From positions 5,815,501-5,879,500 of the forward strand of contig NC_021658.1 of the NCBI RefSeq assembly GCF_000418325.1: a stretch of 64,000 bases of DNA, written 5' to 3'. This DNA comes from Sorangium cellulosum So0157-2 (GTDB taxonomy: Bacteria > Myxococcota_A > Polyangia > Polyangiales > Polyangiaceae). Within the stretch, counting starts at the first letter, position 1. Each line of letters begins with the position of its first letter. A model generated the notes under the pieces. That model ran no database searches. It had not been told where the DNA came from and saw only the letters and a program-made list of their open reading frames with translations. The translations under genes and the position numbers were made by a program. Shown here piece by piece: positions 8,232 to 18,298 of this stretch.

Positions 8232-9401
8232 ATGAAATTGCTTCCAGTTGCCATGGCGGTGCTGTGCGTGGCTGCGATCGGGCTCGGGTGCGGCAGCAGC
8301 CCGAGCGATGGGGGAGAGGGCGAAGGGGCGAGCTCCGGCGGGAGCTCCGGCGGGGAAGGGGGCTCGTTCGACATCGGCGGCGAGCCCGGCCCCGGATCGA
8401 GCGGCGCGGGCAACGGCAGCCCCGCGGGCGGCGGTGCGTGCGCGACCCAGACGGCGGCGGCGTCGCTCCAGCCGGTGTACCTGGCCTTCGCGTTCGACGT
8501 GTCGGGCAGCATGGGCAAGGGCGACAAGAAGTGGCACGACAAGTCGCTCAAGTGGGATCCCGTGGTCGCGGCGACCCAGCAGTTCTTCGCGGACCCCAGT
8601 TCCGAAGGGCTCACGGCGTCGCTCGCGTTCTTCCCGGCCGAGGACGACAAGTGCTCGGCCGAGATCTACGCGACGCCGGACGTGCCGCTCACGCCGCTGC
8701 CCTCGCCGGCGTTCGGCGCGGCGCTCGACGCGATCGAGCCGGCGACGTCGAGCGACTGGCGCGGCGGCACGCCGACCGCGTGGGTGATGCGCGGCACGAG
8801 CGCGCTCATCGAGGCGCAGCGCCAGCAGAACCCCGGGAAGTACGCGATCGTGCTCGTGACGGACGGCTACCCCCAGGGCTGCGACGAGGCCTCCGACACG
8901 ATCGACGCGGTCGTCGCCGACGCTCAGGCGGCGCTCGCGGACAGCATCCCGACGTACGTCATCGGGGTCGAGAACCCGCCGATCGAGGGCGCGCCGGACA
9001 CGCTCGACGACCTCCACGAGATCGCGGCCGCGGGCGGCACGGAGGGCGCCGTCCTCATCGACACCGGCGATCCCTCGCAGACCACGGCCGCGTTCAAGGC
9101 GGCGATCGAGCGGATCCGCAGCGCCGCGGTGTCGTGCACGATGGCGATCCCGCTCCCGCCCGACGGGAGCAGCTTCGACAAGGAGAAGGTCCGCGTGGTC
9201 TACACGGACGGCGCGAACGCGGCCACGGAGCTCGCGTACGATCAGAGCTGCGCGACCGAGGGCGCCTGGCGCTACGACGAGCCCGCGAGCCCGACGCAGA
9301 TCGTCCTCTGCGTCGACACGTGCACGGCGGTCCAGGCGGACGCGGCGGCGCAGCTGAGCGTCGACTTCACCTGCGAGAGCGTGATCGAGGTCCCCCTGTA
9401 G
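8232..9401 (+). CDS. vWA-domain lipoprotein next to the PL1 lyase
   Basis: The 389-residue precursor has a lipobox GLGC (Cys20), a Gly/Ser-rich linker of about 60 residues, and a von Willebrand factor A domain with an intact MIDAS motif DVSGS (Asp89-x-Ser-x-Ser) and later GGTPT and VTDGYP. Such domains bind metal and protein partners; no catalytic role is implied. Several paired Cys follow in the C-terminal part. A second protein of the same plan is at 21845-22948, also between pectate lyase genes, which suggests a role linked to extracellular lyases, but this is inference only. Confidence 0.8.
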   Translation: MKLLPVAMAVLCVAAIGLGCGSSPSDGGEGEGASSGGSSGGEGGSFDIGGEPGPGSSGAGNGSPAGGGACATQTAAASLQPVYLAFAFDVSGSMGKGDKKWHDKSLKWDPVVAATQQFFADPSSEGLTASLAFFPAEDDKCSAEIYATPDVPLTPLPSPAFGAALDAIEPATSSDWRGGTPTAWVMRGTSALIEAQRQQNPGKYAIVLVTDGYPQGCDEASDTIDAVVADAQAALADSIPTYVIGVENPPIEGAPDTLDDLHEIAAAGGTEGAVLIDTGDPSQTTAAFKAAIERIRSAAVSCTMAIPLPPDGSSFDKEKVRVVYTDGANAATELAYDQSCATEGAWRYDEPASPTQIVLCVDTCTAVQADAAAQLSVDFTCESVIEVPL

Positions 9402-9460
9402 CCGGAGGCCGCCGCGCGAGCGCCGCGCGCCCGACCCGCCGGCGCGTCACCGGCCCGATC

Positions 9461-9483
9461 GGTGTCAACCGCGCGTTGACACC
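9461..9483. promoter_or_regulatory. Perfect palindrome GTCAACCGCGCGTTGAC, candidate operator
   Basis: The 9-bp arms GGTGTCAAC and GTTGACACC flank CGCGC. The core 17-mer at 9464-9480 is identical to 24762-24778 and differs by one base from 24718-24734. It lies 63 bp after the vWA gene and 186 bp before the kinase gene. It has no T-run. The exact recurrence favours a DNA-binding site over a terminator, but a transcription-end hairpin is not excluded. Confidence 0.5.
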
Positions 9484-9665
9484 GTGGACGCACTCCGTTG
9501 CACCTCCATCGACGCCACCTCGGCCGAGCGCGGCTCCGTCGCGCCGGGCAGCGCCGCGCGTTATCCGCGGCGGTGCCCCGCGCTCCCTCGCTGCCGGCCC
9601 GCCGGCCGTGCGGGCGCATGTTACCGTCCAGCAACGCTGCCGAGATGTTGTAAAACAGGGCGACG

Positions 9666-11357
<1,692 letters not shown>

Positions 11358-11385
11358 AGGACGGAAGCGTGTAGCCTACGCTGCG

Positions 11386-12207
11386 ATGACACGGGGCCTC
11401 CTCGCCGCCTTCGTCGCAGCCGTCACGCTCCTCGCGGGCTCGCGCGCCCGCGCTCAGGGCGTGGGAGAAACGTGCGCGGCCTCGTACGAGCACGCGCAGC
11501 AGCTCGTCCGCGACCGGGCGCTGCGGCGGGCCCGCGCCGAGCTCCGTCAGTGCGTGAGCTCGTGCCCGGCGACGCTCGCCCGCGACTGTCAGAGCTGGAG
11601 CGAGCAGGTCGAGCGCGACATGCCCAGCGTCGCGCTGTCGGCCACGTCCGCGGACGGCCACGCGCCGGGCCGCGTGCGCGTGCTCCTCGACGGCGCGCCG
11701 CTCGTCGAGGCGCTCCCGAAGGATCCGATCGAGCTCGATCCCGGGCGCCACACGCTGACCTTCGAGGACGCGGCGGGGACGCGCGTCGTCACCGTGGTCA
11801 CGGTGTCGCCGGGCGACAAGGCGCTGCCGATCGCGGTGCGCTTCCCTGCGGCCGCGCCGCCGGCCGCGGCGCGCGGCGGCGCCGCGCCGGTGCGGCAGCG
11901 CTGGCCGCTCGTGCTCGCCGGCGTCGGCGCGGTGGCGGTCGGCGTGGGCGCGTTCCTCGGCATCAAGGGGCACGTCGACCGGAGCGAGCTCCGCAGCAGG
12001 TGCGCGCCCGGGTGTACGGCGGACGAGGTCGAGGCGATCGACACCCTCTGGACGGCCGGCGCCATCAGCGCCGGCGCGGGGCTCGTCGTCGCCGGGGTGG
12101 GGACGGTGCTGTACTTCCAGCTCGATCCGATGATCCCCGCGGCGCCGTCCACGGGCTCCGCCCTGCTGCCGGACGGCGCTGGGCTCTCGCTGCGCGGCGC
12201 GTTCTGA
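11386..12207 (+). CDS. Secreted/membrane protein of the kinase-linked type (PEGA-like region)
   Basis: The 273-residue protein has an N-terminal signal peptide ending near ARAQG. A Cys-rich stretch follows that could be TPR-like (ASYEHAQQLVRDRALRRARA). Next is a beta-rich segment (VRVLLDGAPL ... LDPGRHTLTFED) of PEGA character, and finally two hydrophobic helices (about 182-200 and 223-250). Proteins of this plan are often found beside Ser/Thr kinases in myxobacteria. The start at ATG 11386 is chosen because it begins the signal peptide; an upstream start would overlap the kinase gene. Function unknown. Confidence 0.65.
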   Translation: MTRGLLAAFVAAVTLLAGSRARAQGVGETCAASYEHAQQLVRDRALRRARAELRQCVSSCPATLARDCQSWSEQVERDMPSVALSATSADGHAPGRVRVLLDGAPLVEALPKDPIELDPGRHTLTFEDAAGTRVVTVVTVSPGDKALPIAVRFPAAAPPAAARGGAAPVRQRWPLVLAGVGAVAVGVGAFLGIKGHVDRSELRSRCAPGCTADEVEAIDTLWTAGAISAGAGLVVAGVGTVLYFQLDPMIPAAPSTGSALLPDGAGLSLRGAF

Positions 12208-12248
12208 GCGCCCGCGGGAGGCCTGTCGGCCTCGCTCGGGGCGCCGGG

Positions 12249-12271
12249 GAACCGAACGCGGAGCTCGGTTC
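12249..12271. terminator. Hairpin between convergent genes
   Basis: GAACCGA (12249-12255) pairs with TCGGTTC (12265-12271), a 7-bp stem with a 9-nt loop between the convergent 11386-12207 and 12270-12809 genes. There is no T-run on either side, so this is only a candidate bidirectional terminator. Confidence 0.35.
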
Positions 12272-12809
12272 ATTCAGGGAGCGTCGCCAGGATCTCCGCG
12301 ATGTGAAGCTCGAACGCCTCGGTGCTCGCCGGCGGAGCGTCTCCCGTCCGGTAGGGAGACTCGGCTGCCAATGCCTCCAGTCGATCGCGATCGATGGGCG
12401 CCTCGGAGAGAATTCGTTGGATGTGATCGCGATCGGACGGGGCCAGGCGCTCCAGCTTCGAGATGAGAACGTCGTGGGGATGCGGCACGATCACAGCGAC
12501 TCCTGGTGCTTCGGGGAGCGATAGCCGCAGAGCGCGCTCACGCCACGTACGGGGACCAGCGAATGTCTCTGGACCAAGGACCTCGACATAGCTTGAGTGC
12601 CGTTCATGGTACCATGACAGCTCGCCCATCAACGCCTCGACCGCATCTCCGCGCTCCGAGGGCGTCACCCAGAGGTCGACATCACGCGACGTGGGAGCAT
12701 TCTCGAGCCAGAAGGCGAGGGATGCGCTGCCGAACACCACGATCTCGCCCGTTTTGACGAGCCTCGCGGCGTCGATCACGATGCGACGGACGGCGGACGG
12801 ATCGACCAT
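12270..12809 (-). CDS. Nucleotidyltransferase-fold protein (DUF6036-like)
   Basis: The 179-residue protein has the polymerase-beta-type nucleotidyltransferase signature FGSASLAFWL followed by SRDVDLWV (a GS-x...-DxD arrangement), then PHPHDVLISKLERL, a pattern seen in the DUF6036/AbiEii-like group of small nucleotidyltransferases, many of which belong to toxin-antitoxin or defence loci. I start at ATG 12809; there is no clear Shine-Dalgarno there, so the true start could lie upstream. It overlaps the 3' end of the upstream gene by 34 bp, suggesting co-transcription. Confidence 0.6.
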   Translation of the reverse strand: MVDPSAVRRIVIDAARLVKTGEIVVFGSASLAFWLENAPTSRDVDLWVTPSERGDAVEALMGELSWYHERHSSYVEVLGPETFAGPRTWRERALRLSLPEAPGVAVIVPHPHDVLISKLERLAPSDRDHIQRILSEAPIDRDRLEALAAESPYRTGDAPPASTEAFELHIAEILATLPE

Positions 12810-13216
12810 GCGCGGAGGTCTGCAAAGGGGTGTGCTCGCAGGGTACTGCCGAGGCCAAGCGAGGCCGAGGAGGACGCCGCCCACCTCGATTCGAGCGCTT
12901 CGAGGGGCTCCATCCCCACGAGCCACCCGCGAAGAACTCGGGCGGCGTCCTCGACGGCAGCGATCATGGCGCCCCTCGCCAGCTCGCCGCCGAGCGTGGC
13001 GGTCCAGATCCATGGGATAGCTGTCCAGAGGTCGTCTGGCGGTCCAGCGATCTCACGCTGCAGTCTTACGAGGACGGCCGCACGGTAGGTCGGATCGCGA
13101 AGCGCGAGTTGATACCCTTCGCGGCAGTGACCCGCGAGCCGAGCGTCCCGCGCCGCCAAAGCGTCACGTGCATCCACCACGGCTCGGAGGATACGCGAGC
13201 CCGGCGCTCGCCACAA
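12776..13216 (-). CDS. Hypothetical protein upstream of the nucleotidyltransferase
   Basis: This is an open frame of up to 146 residues beginning with TTG 13216; GTG 13180 is another possible start. Its product has ordinary amino-acid composition with Trp-containing helices (WTAIPWIWTATLGGEL). The opposite-strand frame over the same bases is Arg/Pro-rich and less protein-like. It overlaps the start of the nucleotidyltransferase gene, so the two may form a pair. No family is recognised and the real start is uncertain. Confidence 0.4.
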   Translation of the reverse strand: MWRAPGSRILRAVVDARDALAARDARLAGHCREGYQLALRDPTYRAAVLVRLQREIAGPPDDLWTAIPWIWTATLGGELARGAMIAAVEDAARVLRGWLVGMEPLEALESRWAASSSASLGLGSTLRAHPFADLRAWSIRPPSVAS

Positions 13217-13321
13217 GCTCCGCAGCGCGCGTCAAGGTGCCCTTGAGCACAGGATCGCGGCCGGCGCCGCGGATGCGAGGTGGCTCAGGCGTCCGCTGAA
13301 ATTCGGCGAAAATCGATTCAT

Positions 13322-13422
13322 GGGAAGAGGACCGCAAGTGCGCAAGGGACGCAAGGGGAAGAGAAGAATACAATTCCATCTCTGTCCCGTTGCGCCTCTT
13401 GCGCCCTTGCGGTCTCTCCCCT
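13322..13422. repeat. Large imperfect inverted repeat (CGCAAGGG-type hairpin)
   Basis: The arms 13330-13354 and 13390-13414 are reverse complements at 22 of 25 positions. Both consist of short tandem units of the CGCAAGGG kind, and the pairing continues weakly inward. The style matches the hairpins at 6531 and 48268 but the unit sequence differs. It lies in a gene-poor stretch between the hypothetical pair and the ParA island. Confidence 0.75.
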
Positions 13423-13628
13423 TGCTGCGACGCGCGCCGCTCCGATGCCAACCCGAGCAGCCGACGGATCGCATCGTGAACGACCCGGGCCGCAGCGTCC
13501 GCTGCGCGTCCCCCTGCGGCCTCGACGTGCGAGTGCGCGCCCGGATCCTGTCATGCGCGCAGAGGCTGCGCGCCTGCGCGGTGCCGCCGCCCTGCTGCTG
13601 CCTGCCGCCGTCCCTGGTGCGTCGCCCC

Positions 13629-13888
13629 GCGGCGCTCCTGCGCGTCCCGCGACCCCCTGCTGCGCCGCCCCGTGGCCCTCCTGCGCAGCCCCCGCGGCGC
13701 TCCTGCGCATCCCGCGACCCCCTGCTGCGCCGCCCCGCCGCGCTCCTGCGCAGCCCCCGCGGCGCTCCTGCGCAGCCTTCGGAGTGTCCTTTGTTACAAT
13801 CGCGCGCCTCCTGCGCGGCCCCCGAGCTCCTCCTATACAGCCCATGAAGTATCCTTCGTTACAGTTGGACGGCTCCTGCGCAGCGCCA
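13629..13888. repeat. Degenerate tandem repeat, 65-bp period
   Basis: Units begin at 13629, 13694, 13759 and 13824. The first two are nearly identical (GCGGCGCTCCTGCGC start). The last two diverge, but keep a matching segment at 13783 (AGTGTCCTTTGTTACA) and 13848 (AGTATCCTTCGTTACA), again 65 bp apart. The rest of the 13.2-14.3 kb interval holds no convincing gene. The period is not a multiple of three, so a coding role is unlikely. Confidence 0.65.
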
Positions 13889-14000
13889 GCCCCCTCCTGC
13901 GCACCCCCGTCGGCTCTCGAGCGCGGGGCTCAACGGCATCGCGCTCACTTCGCGGAGCTCCCGAACCTCACCGTCCACGGCCTGAGGAGCCGCCCGCCGC

Positions 14001-14120
14001 GCGCCCCGTCAGCCCTTGCTGCGGATGCCGTAGCGCTCCACCAGCCGGTGGACGAGCTGCCGGGAGACGCCCATCGACCCGGCGGCCCGCGCGACGTTGC
14101 CGCCGCTGTCCCCAGCTTCA
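14001..14120 (-). pseudogene. Detached copy of the 3' end of the sigma-54 activator gene (Fis-type HTH)
   Basis: The segment is about 97% identical to 16833-16953, the 3' end of the intact activator gene, in the same orientation. It encodes the C-terminal helix-turn-helix (SMGVSRQLVHRL) and stop codon but no AAA+ domain. Differences are a few substitutions and one deleted base near the far end. It is either an att-like duplication made when the DNA between the copies was inserted, or the last piece of a lost paralogue. Confidence 0.8.
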
Positions 14121-14275
14121 GCTATCGCTCCGGACGTCGGGGCGCTCCCAACGCGGGCCCGCACGGGTGAGCTCTGCGTGAGAGGCGTGCGGTCTCGGCC
14201 GTCCCGCGCCCGGAGGTACGCCTGCTTTCCGCCGGACTTCCGAGCGGTACGGCTGTGGCGTATGCTCCCACCGGC

Positions 14276-15179
14276 ATGCCGGATCGGCCGAAACAGAGCG
14301 TCCTCGCGGTGCAGAACATCAAGGGAGGGGTCGGTAAGACGACGATCGCCGTCAACCTGGCCGCGCTCCTCGCCGAGAGGCACCACCAGCGCGTCCTTCT
14401 GATCGACGCCGACCCGCAGTGCAACGCCAGCCTGTACCTGCTCAAGGACGAGCGCTTCGCGGCGAGGACGCGCGAGGACAAGGCGCGCCGGGAAGGCAAC
14501 CTCCACGATCTGTTCCACGGCGACGTGCGGTACTTCGACGTGGTCAGCGGAAAGCCGCACGGCCCGCTGCGCAAGGTGAGCGACTACCTGGAGCACGTGC
14601 GGACGTGCGACGGCGGGGCTCGCTCACCCTCGTGTGCGGGAGCGCCAGGATGTTCGAGGTGCAGGAGATCGCGGCGGAGATCGTCGTGTCGCGGATCAAG
14701 AAATGGCTGCCCAGGGCCGGCGATGCGTACGAGCACGTCATCATCGACTGCCCGCCGAGCATCAGCAGCGTCAGCCTGGCGGCGCTCAAGGCGGCGGACA
14801 AGATCCTGGTCCCGATGACGGCGGATCAGTTCTCCCTGCACGGGCTGCCGCTCCTGATGAAAGCGCTCAGGGAGTACAAGAAGGTCCTGGATATCAGGGC
14901 GAAGGTCGCCGGGGTCGTGCTGAGCATGTTCCCGCCGTCGAGGCATGCCATCCAAGGGCCAAGGCACAGGGGTACGTGCAGGCGATCGGTGCTTTGTGCG
15001 CGGCGCAGAGGCCTGCGGTTCGCTGCCTCTCCGCGAGGATCTCCGAGGATGAAGCCTACCGAAACTCCTTCGAGGCGAACGAACCGTTGCCGTTCTCCGA
15101 CAAACCCGAGCACGAGCCGCTCGTCGCCGAGCTCGACGCGGTCGCGCACGAGGTGGGGCTTCTTGGAGGTGCGCCGTGA
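14276..15179 (+). pseudogene. ParA/Soj-family ATPase gene broken by two frameshifts
   Basis: Read across three frames this is a ParA-type ATPase of about 300 residues. Walker A KGGVGKTT and the Asp motif DADPQ are in the first frame (14276 to about 14612). MFEVQEIAAE, VIIDCPPS (Walker B) and the ADQFSLHGL region are in the second (to about 14955). The C-terminal part is in the third (to the TGA at 15177-15179). Both junctions fit a single missing base (-1 shift). Either the gene is decaying or the assembly has errors; the otherwise intact motifs suggest a very recent change or sequencing error. Its stop overlaps the start of the next gene (GTGA), so it heads an operon of unknown purpose. Confidence 0.75.
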
Positions 15180-15934
15180 CGAGCCCCGAGCGAACAGGCA
15201 GTGATGGAGTACGGGCAGCGCGAGCGCTACTCAGCTTGGTCGAGGAGCACTCTGCGGACGATTTTCAGGCCGCCGAGGCGATCCTCGGCGGACAGCAGGA
15301 GCTGGCGCAAGTCCTCCAGCTGCTACGTGATTTCAAGCGGCAGCAGAGTTCCACGGACGAGGACCACGGGCCGGTCTCGATCGAGCTGTTGCTCGAAATT
15401 GCCAAAGACGAGCTGCTCAAGTTGGCCCACGACAATGCCGATGTCGAAAAGAAGCTCCGTGGAGTTCTCGACACATCTGCGAACGTGCGGCCGGATTCCC
15501 CGATCAACGACGTCATCGAGCAAGGGCTCCGCAACCTAGATAACCTACGCCTCGCGCCTACAGCGCGAGCGTTCACAATAGCGGAACTGCTAAGGGCCAC
15601 GTCAGAGACTGCGGGGGCAGAGCATGAAAAGAGGATCGAATCGATTCTCCGCAATCTCGCGATCTCAGCAATTGAAGAGAACGTGATCGTGCTTCCAACG
15701 TTGCACTCCATCGCGCAGCTCCGGAAGATGTGGGCGCCGGTTCCGCTGCCCTACAAGGCTCAAGAATCGCGCCGGCACCTCGCAGAGAGGCTCTTCAAGG
15801 ACGTGGAGCGCCTCGCGCCCGCGAGGATCGGGGGCATCACGACGCACTTGCTGGCCGAAGGGCTGCGCGGACCTGCCGACCGGGCGATCGCGGAGACACG
15901 CCGTATCAACAGAAAGAAGGCCCATGGCGAGTAA
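15176..15934 (+). CDS. Hypothetical protein, second gene of the ParA operon
   Basis: The 252-residue, mostly helical, charged protein has no signal peptide or membrane helix. The GTG start overlaps the ParA stop by GTGA, and the 3' end overlaps the next gene by 11 bp, so the three genes are translationally coupled. Base composition dips clearly here: codons such as AAT, AAA, GAT and ATA are used more than in neighbouring genes, a sign of foreign origin. No family recognised. Because ParA-type ATPases usually work with a DNA- or membrane-bound partner, this may be that partner, but nothing in the sequence proves it. Confidence 0.65.
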   Translation: MTSPERTGSDGVRAARALLSLVEEHSADDFQAAEAILGGQQELAQVLQLLRDFKRQQSSTDEDHGPVSIELLLEIAKDELLKLAHDNADVEKKLRGVLDTSANVRPDSPINDVIEQGLRNLDNLRLAPTARAFTIAELLRATSETAGAEHEKRIESILRNLAISAIEENVIVLPTLHSIAQLRKMWAPVPLPYKAQESRRHLAERLFKDVERLAPARIGGITTHLLAEGLRGPADRAIAETRRINRKKAHGE

Positions 15935-16805
15935 GCGACAGCGCCGCGACTCGCCCCGCGAGAGGCTGCTCGCGGAGGTCGGCCGGCAGGTCGAGCGCCG
16001 GCTCGGAGGCTCCGGATCGGAGCTCGCCACCTCCCAGCAGACCCTCGCCTACCTCAACTGGCTCGCCTGGCACTGCGGCGGGTTTGCGGCGGTCCCGGCG
16101 TTCTTGAACGCGGCACGAGCGGACATCCTCGCGATCTTGCATGCAGGCGCGCTCGGGGTGGAGCGCACCGCCCATGTCCACGCCCGGAGCCTCCTGGAGA
16201 ACCTCGTCCGGCACTGCTACTTCGACTCGCGCCCCTCCCTGTTCGTCGCGCGCTCCCTCCTCCCCGAGGAGGACGTGAGGGACGTCTGGGCCGACCTGCT
16301 CAAGGAGATCCAGCGCCTTCCGCACTTCCAGCCCGCGCTCGGCGACACCCCCGAAACGGCATTTCTGTTCTCCGAAATCGAGCACGCCTACCGGCAGTCG
16401 AGCCGCTTCGTGCACGGCTCCACCGCGCGCTACCGGAGCCTCTACTGGAACATCCGTTCGATCGACCTCGACGCGGACCGCGCCCGGGACCTCGATGCCG
16501 CCCTCCGGCGCCTCGGCGAGGCCTGCCTGCTCCTCCTGGCGCTGTATCACCTCGGGCCTTACCTGCTCGTCTCGCAGCCCATCCGGCGCTTCATGTTGCG
16601 TGACGCCATGGACGCCGGCGGGCGCACCCGCTTTCTGCGCTGCATGGAGTCCGTTCCCGTGACCTGGGCGCAGCACCAGCGCGCTGCGGCGCTCCGCGCC
16701 CGGCGGGAGCGGAGGCGCAAGCCTTTTCCGACGAGCGACGGCTTGCTCCTCGACAGGAAGGGGCTCGCCCTGGTGGCGAGCCCGAGATCATCGATCAAGC
16801 CGTAG
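15924..16805 (+). CDS. Hypothetical helical protein, third gene of the ParA operon
   Basis: The 293-residue protein starts at an ATG 11 nt inside the previous gene. The central part (HARSLLENLVRHCYF) resembles the conserved ARSLLE helix of DUF5677-type proteins, some of which occur in defence or abortive-infection contexts; this is a weak motif match made by eye. The C-terminus is basic (RARRERRRK). It has no secretion signal. It ends 27 bp before the direct repeat at 16833 that closes the island. Confidence 0.6.
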   Translation: MASKRQRRDSPRERLLAEVGRQVERRLGGSGSELATSQQTLAYLNWLAWHCGGFAAVPAFLNAARADILAILHAGALGVERTAHVHARSLLENLVRHCYFDSRPSLFVARSLLPEEDVRDVWADLLKEIQRLPHFQPALGDTPETAFLFSEIEHAYRQSSRFVHGSTARYRSLYWNIRSIDLDADRARDLDAALRRLGEACLLLLALYHLGPYLLVSQPIRRFMLRDAMDAGGRTRFLRCMESVPVTWAQHQRAAALRARRERRRKPFPTSDGLLLDRKGLALVASPRSSIKP

Positions 16806-16840
16806 GCTTCCGCGCTCAGGTCCCGGCGCCCCGCGCCCCG

Positions 16841-18166
16841 TCAGCCCTTGCTGCGGATGCCGTAGCGCTCCATCAGCCGGTGGACGAGCTGCCGGGAGAC
16901 GCCCATCGACGCGGCGGCGCGCGCGACGTTGCCGCCGCTGTCCCGCAGCTTCATCGCGATGAACGTCCGCTCGAACTGCTCGACGACCATGTCGCGCGCC
17001 TCGCGGAGCGGCAGCGAGGCGAACTGGACGACGCCCATGTCGGCGGGCCGCGGCGCCACCTTCACGATCGCCTCCTCGGCGAGGTGCGGGAAGAGCACGA
17101 GCCGCGCGACCGTGTTGCGGAGCTCGCGCACGTTGCCCGGCCAGTGGTGCCCGCGCAGCAGCTCCAGCGCGTTCGGGGGCAGATCGGCGAGCGAGCGCGG
17201 CGGCACCTGCGCCGCGAGGAAGCGCTCGACCAAGAGCGGGATGTCCTCCTTGCGCTCGCGCAGCGGCGGCACCACCGCCTCGACCACGGCGAGCCGGTAG
17301 TAGAGGTCCTCGCGGAACGACCCCGTACCGATGCGGCCCTGAAGATCGCGGTGCGTGGCGGCGATGACGCGGGCGTCGAAGGACGTGTACGCGGCGGCGC
17401 CGATGCGGCGCACCTGGCGGGCCTCGAGGGCGCGCAGGAGCTTCGGCTGGAGATCGAGCGGGAGCTCGCCGATCTCGTCGAGGAAGAGCGTGCCGCCGCT
17501 CGCCTCCTCCAGCAGGCCGGCGCGCGCGGCCTGGGCGCCGGTGAAGGCGCCCTTCATGTAGCCGAAGAGCTCGGCCTCGATGAGGTTGGGGGCGACGGCG
17601 CTGCAGTCGAACACGACGAAGGGGCCGCCGCTGCGCGGGCTCGCCTCGTGGATGGCGCGGGCGAGGACCTCCTTGCCCGTGCCGGACTCGCCGAGGAGGA
17701 GGATGGTCTCGGACGTGGCCGCGGCGCGCTCGAGGCGGGCGAAGAGCGCGCGCATCGGGACGCTGCTGCCGAGGGCCTCGCCGAAGCTGGCCGAGGTGGA
17801 GAGCGGGACGACGACCGGGGCGCCGGCGACGCGCACCGTGAGCGGGACCCCGCCCAGCGAGGCGATGGCGCCCGGCGTGAGGAAGCCCTCGACGATCAGG
17901 ACGTCGTTGATGAACGTGCCGTTCTTGCTGCCGAGGTCGGTGAGGGCGACGCCGCGCGGCGTGAACCGGAGCTGGCAGTGGCGGCGCGAAACGCGGGAGT
18001 CGGGGATGACGACATCGCACTCGCCGCTCGTGCCGAGGACGAGCGGCGCGACGCCGAGCGTGGCCTCGATCGGCGGGCTCTTCTGGGGGGTGACGATGAC
18101 GCGCAGGTCCGGGAGCTCGACCGCATCGCTGCGGAGGGTCGTGATCGTCCGGGTGGAGTCGTGCAT
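16841..18166 (-). CDS. Sigma-54-dependent activator with FHA domain
   Basis: The 441-residue protein has an N-terminal FHA domain (about 25-115; SRVSRRHCQL and GSKNGTFIND). A sigma-54 AAA+ domain follows, with Walker A GESGTGKE (159-166), the sigma-54-contacting loop GAFTGA (206-211) and Walker B LFLDE (227-231), and then a C-terminal Fis-type HTH. FHA domains read phosphothreonine, so in myxobacteria these activators are thought to respond to Ser/Thr kinases. The 3' end is duplicated at 14001-14120. It is divergent from the GGDEF gene with 132 bp between them. The start at ATG 18166 has only a weak ribosome-binding site. Confidence 0.9.
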   Translation of the reverse strand: MHDSTRTITTLRSDAVELPDLRVIVTPQKSPPIEATLGVAPLVLGTSGECDVVIPDSRVSRRHCQLRFTPRGVALTDLGSKNGTFINDVLIVEGFLTPGAIASLGGVPLTVRVAGAPVVVPLSTSASFGEALGSSVPMRALFARLERAAATSETILLLGESGTGKEVLARAIHEASPRSGGPFVVFDCSAVAPNLIEAELFGYMKGAFTGAQAARAGLLEEASGGTLFLDEIGELPLDLQPKLLRALEARQVRRIGAAAYTSFDARVIAATHRDLQGRIGTGSFREDLYYRLAVVEAVVPPLRERKEDIPLLVERFLAAQVPPRSLADLPPNALELLRGHHWPGNVRELRNTVARLVLFPHLAEEAIVKVAPRPADMGVVQFASLPLREARDMVVEQFERTFIAMKLRDSGGNVARAAASMGVSRQLVHRLMERYGIRSKG

Positions 18167-18298
18167 TGAACAGGCGGCGAACGGGCGGCGAGGGGGAGGG
18201 TCAGCATCCCCGAATTCCCGGCGGATTTCCAGCGCGCGGTGCGCCCCGGGCGCCGGACGGCCGCGTCGCCGGGGTATCGCCGGGGTATCCTCGCGGCG

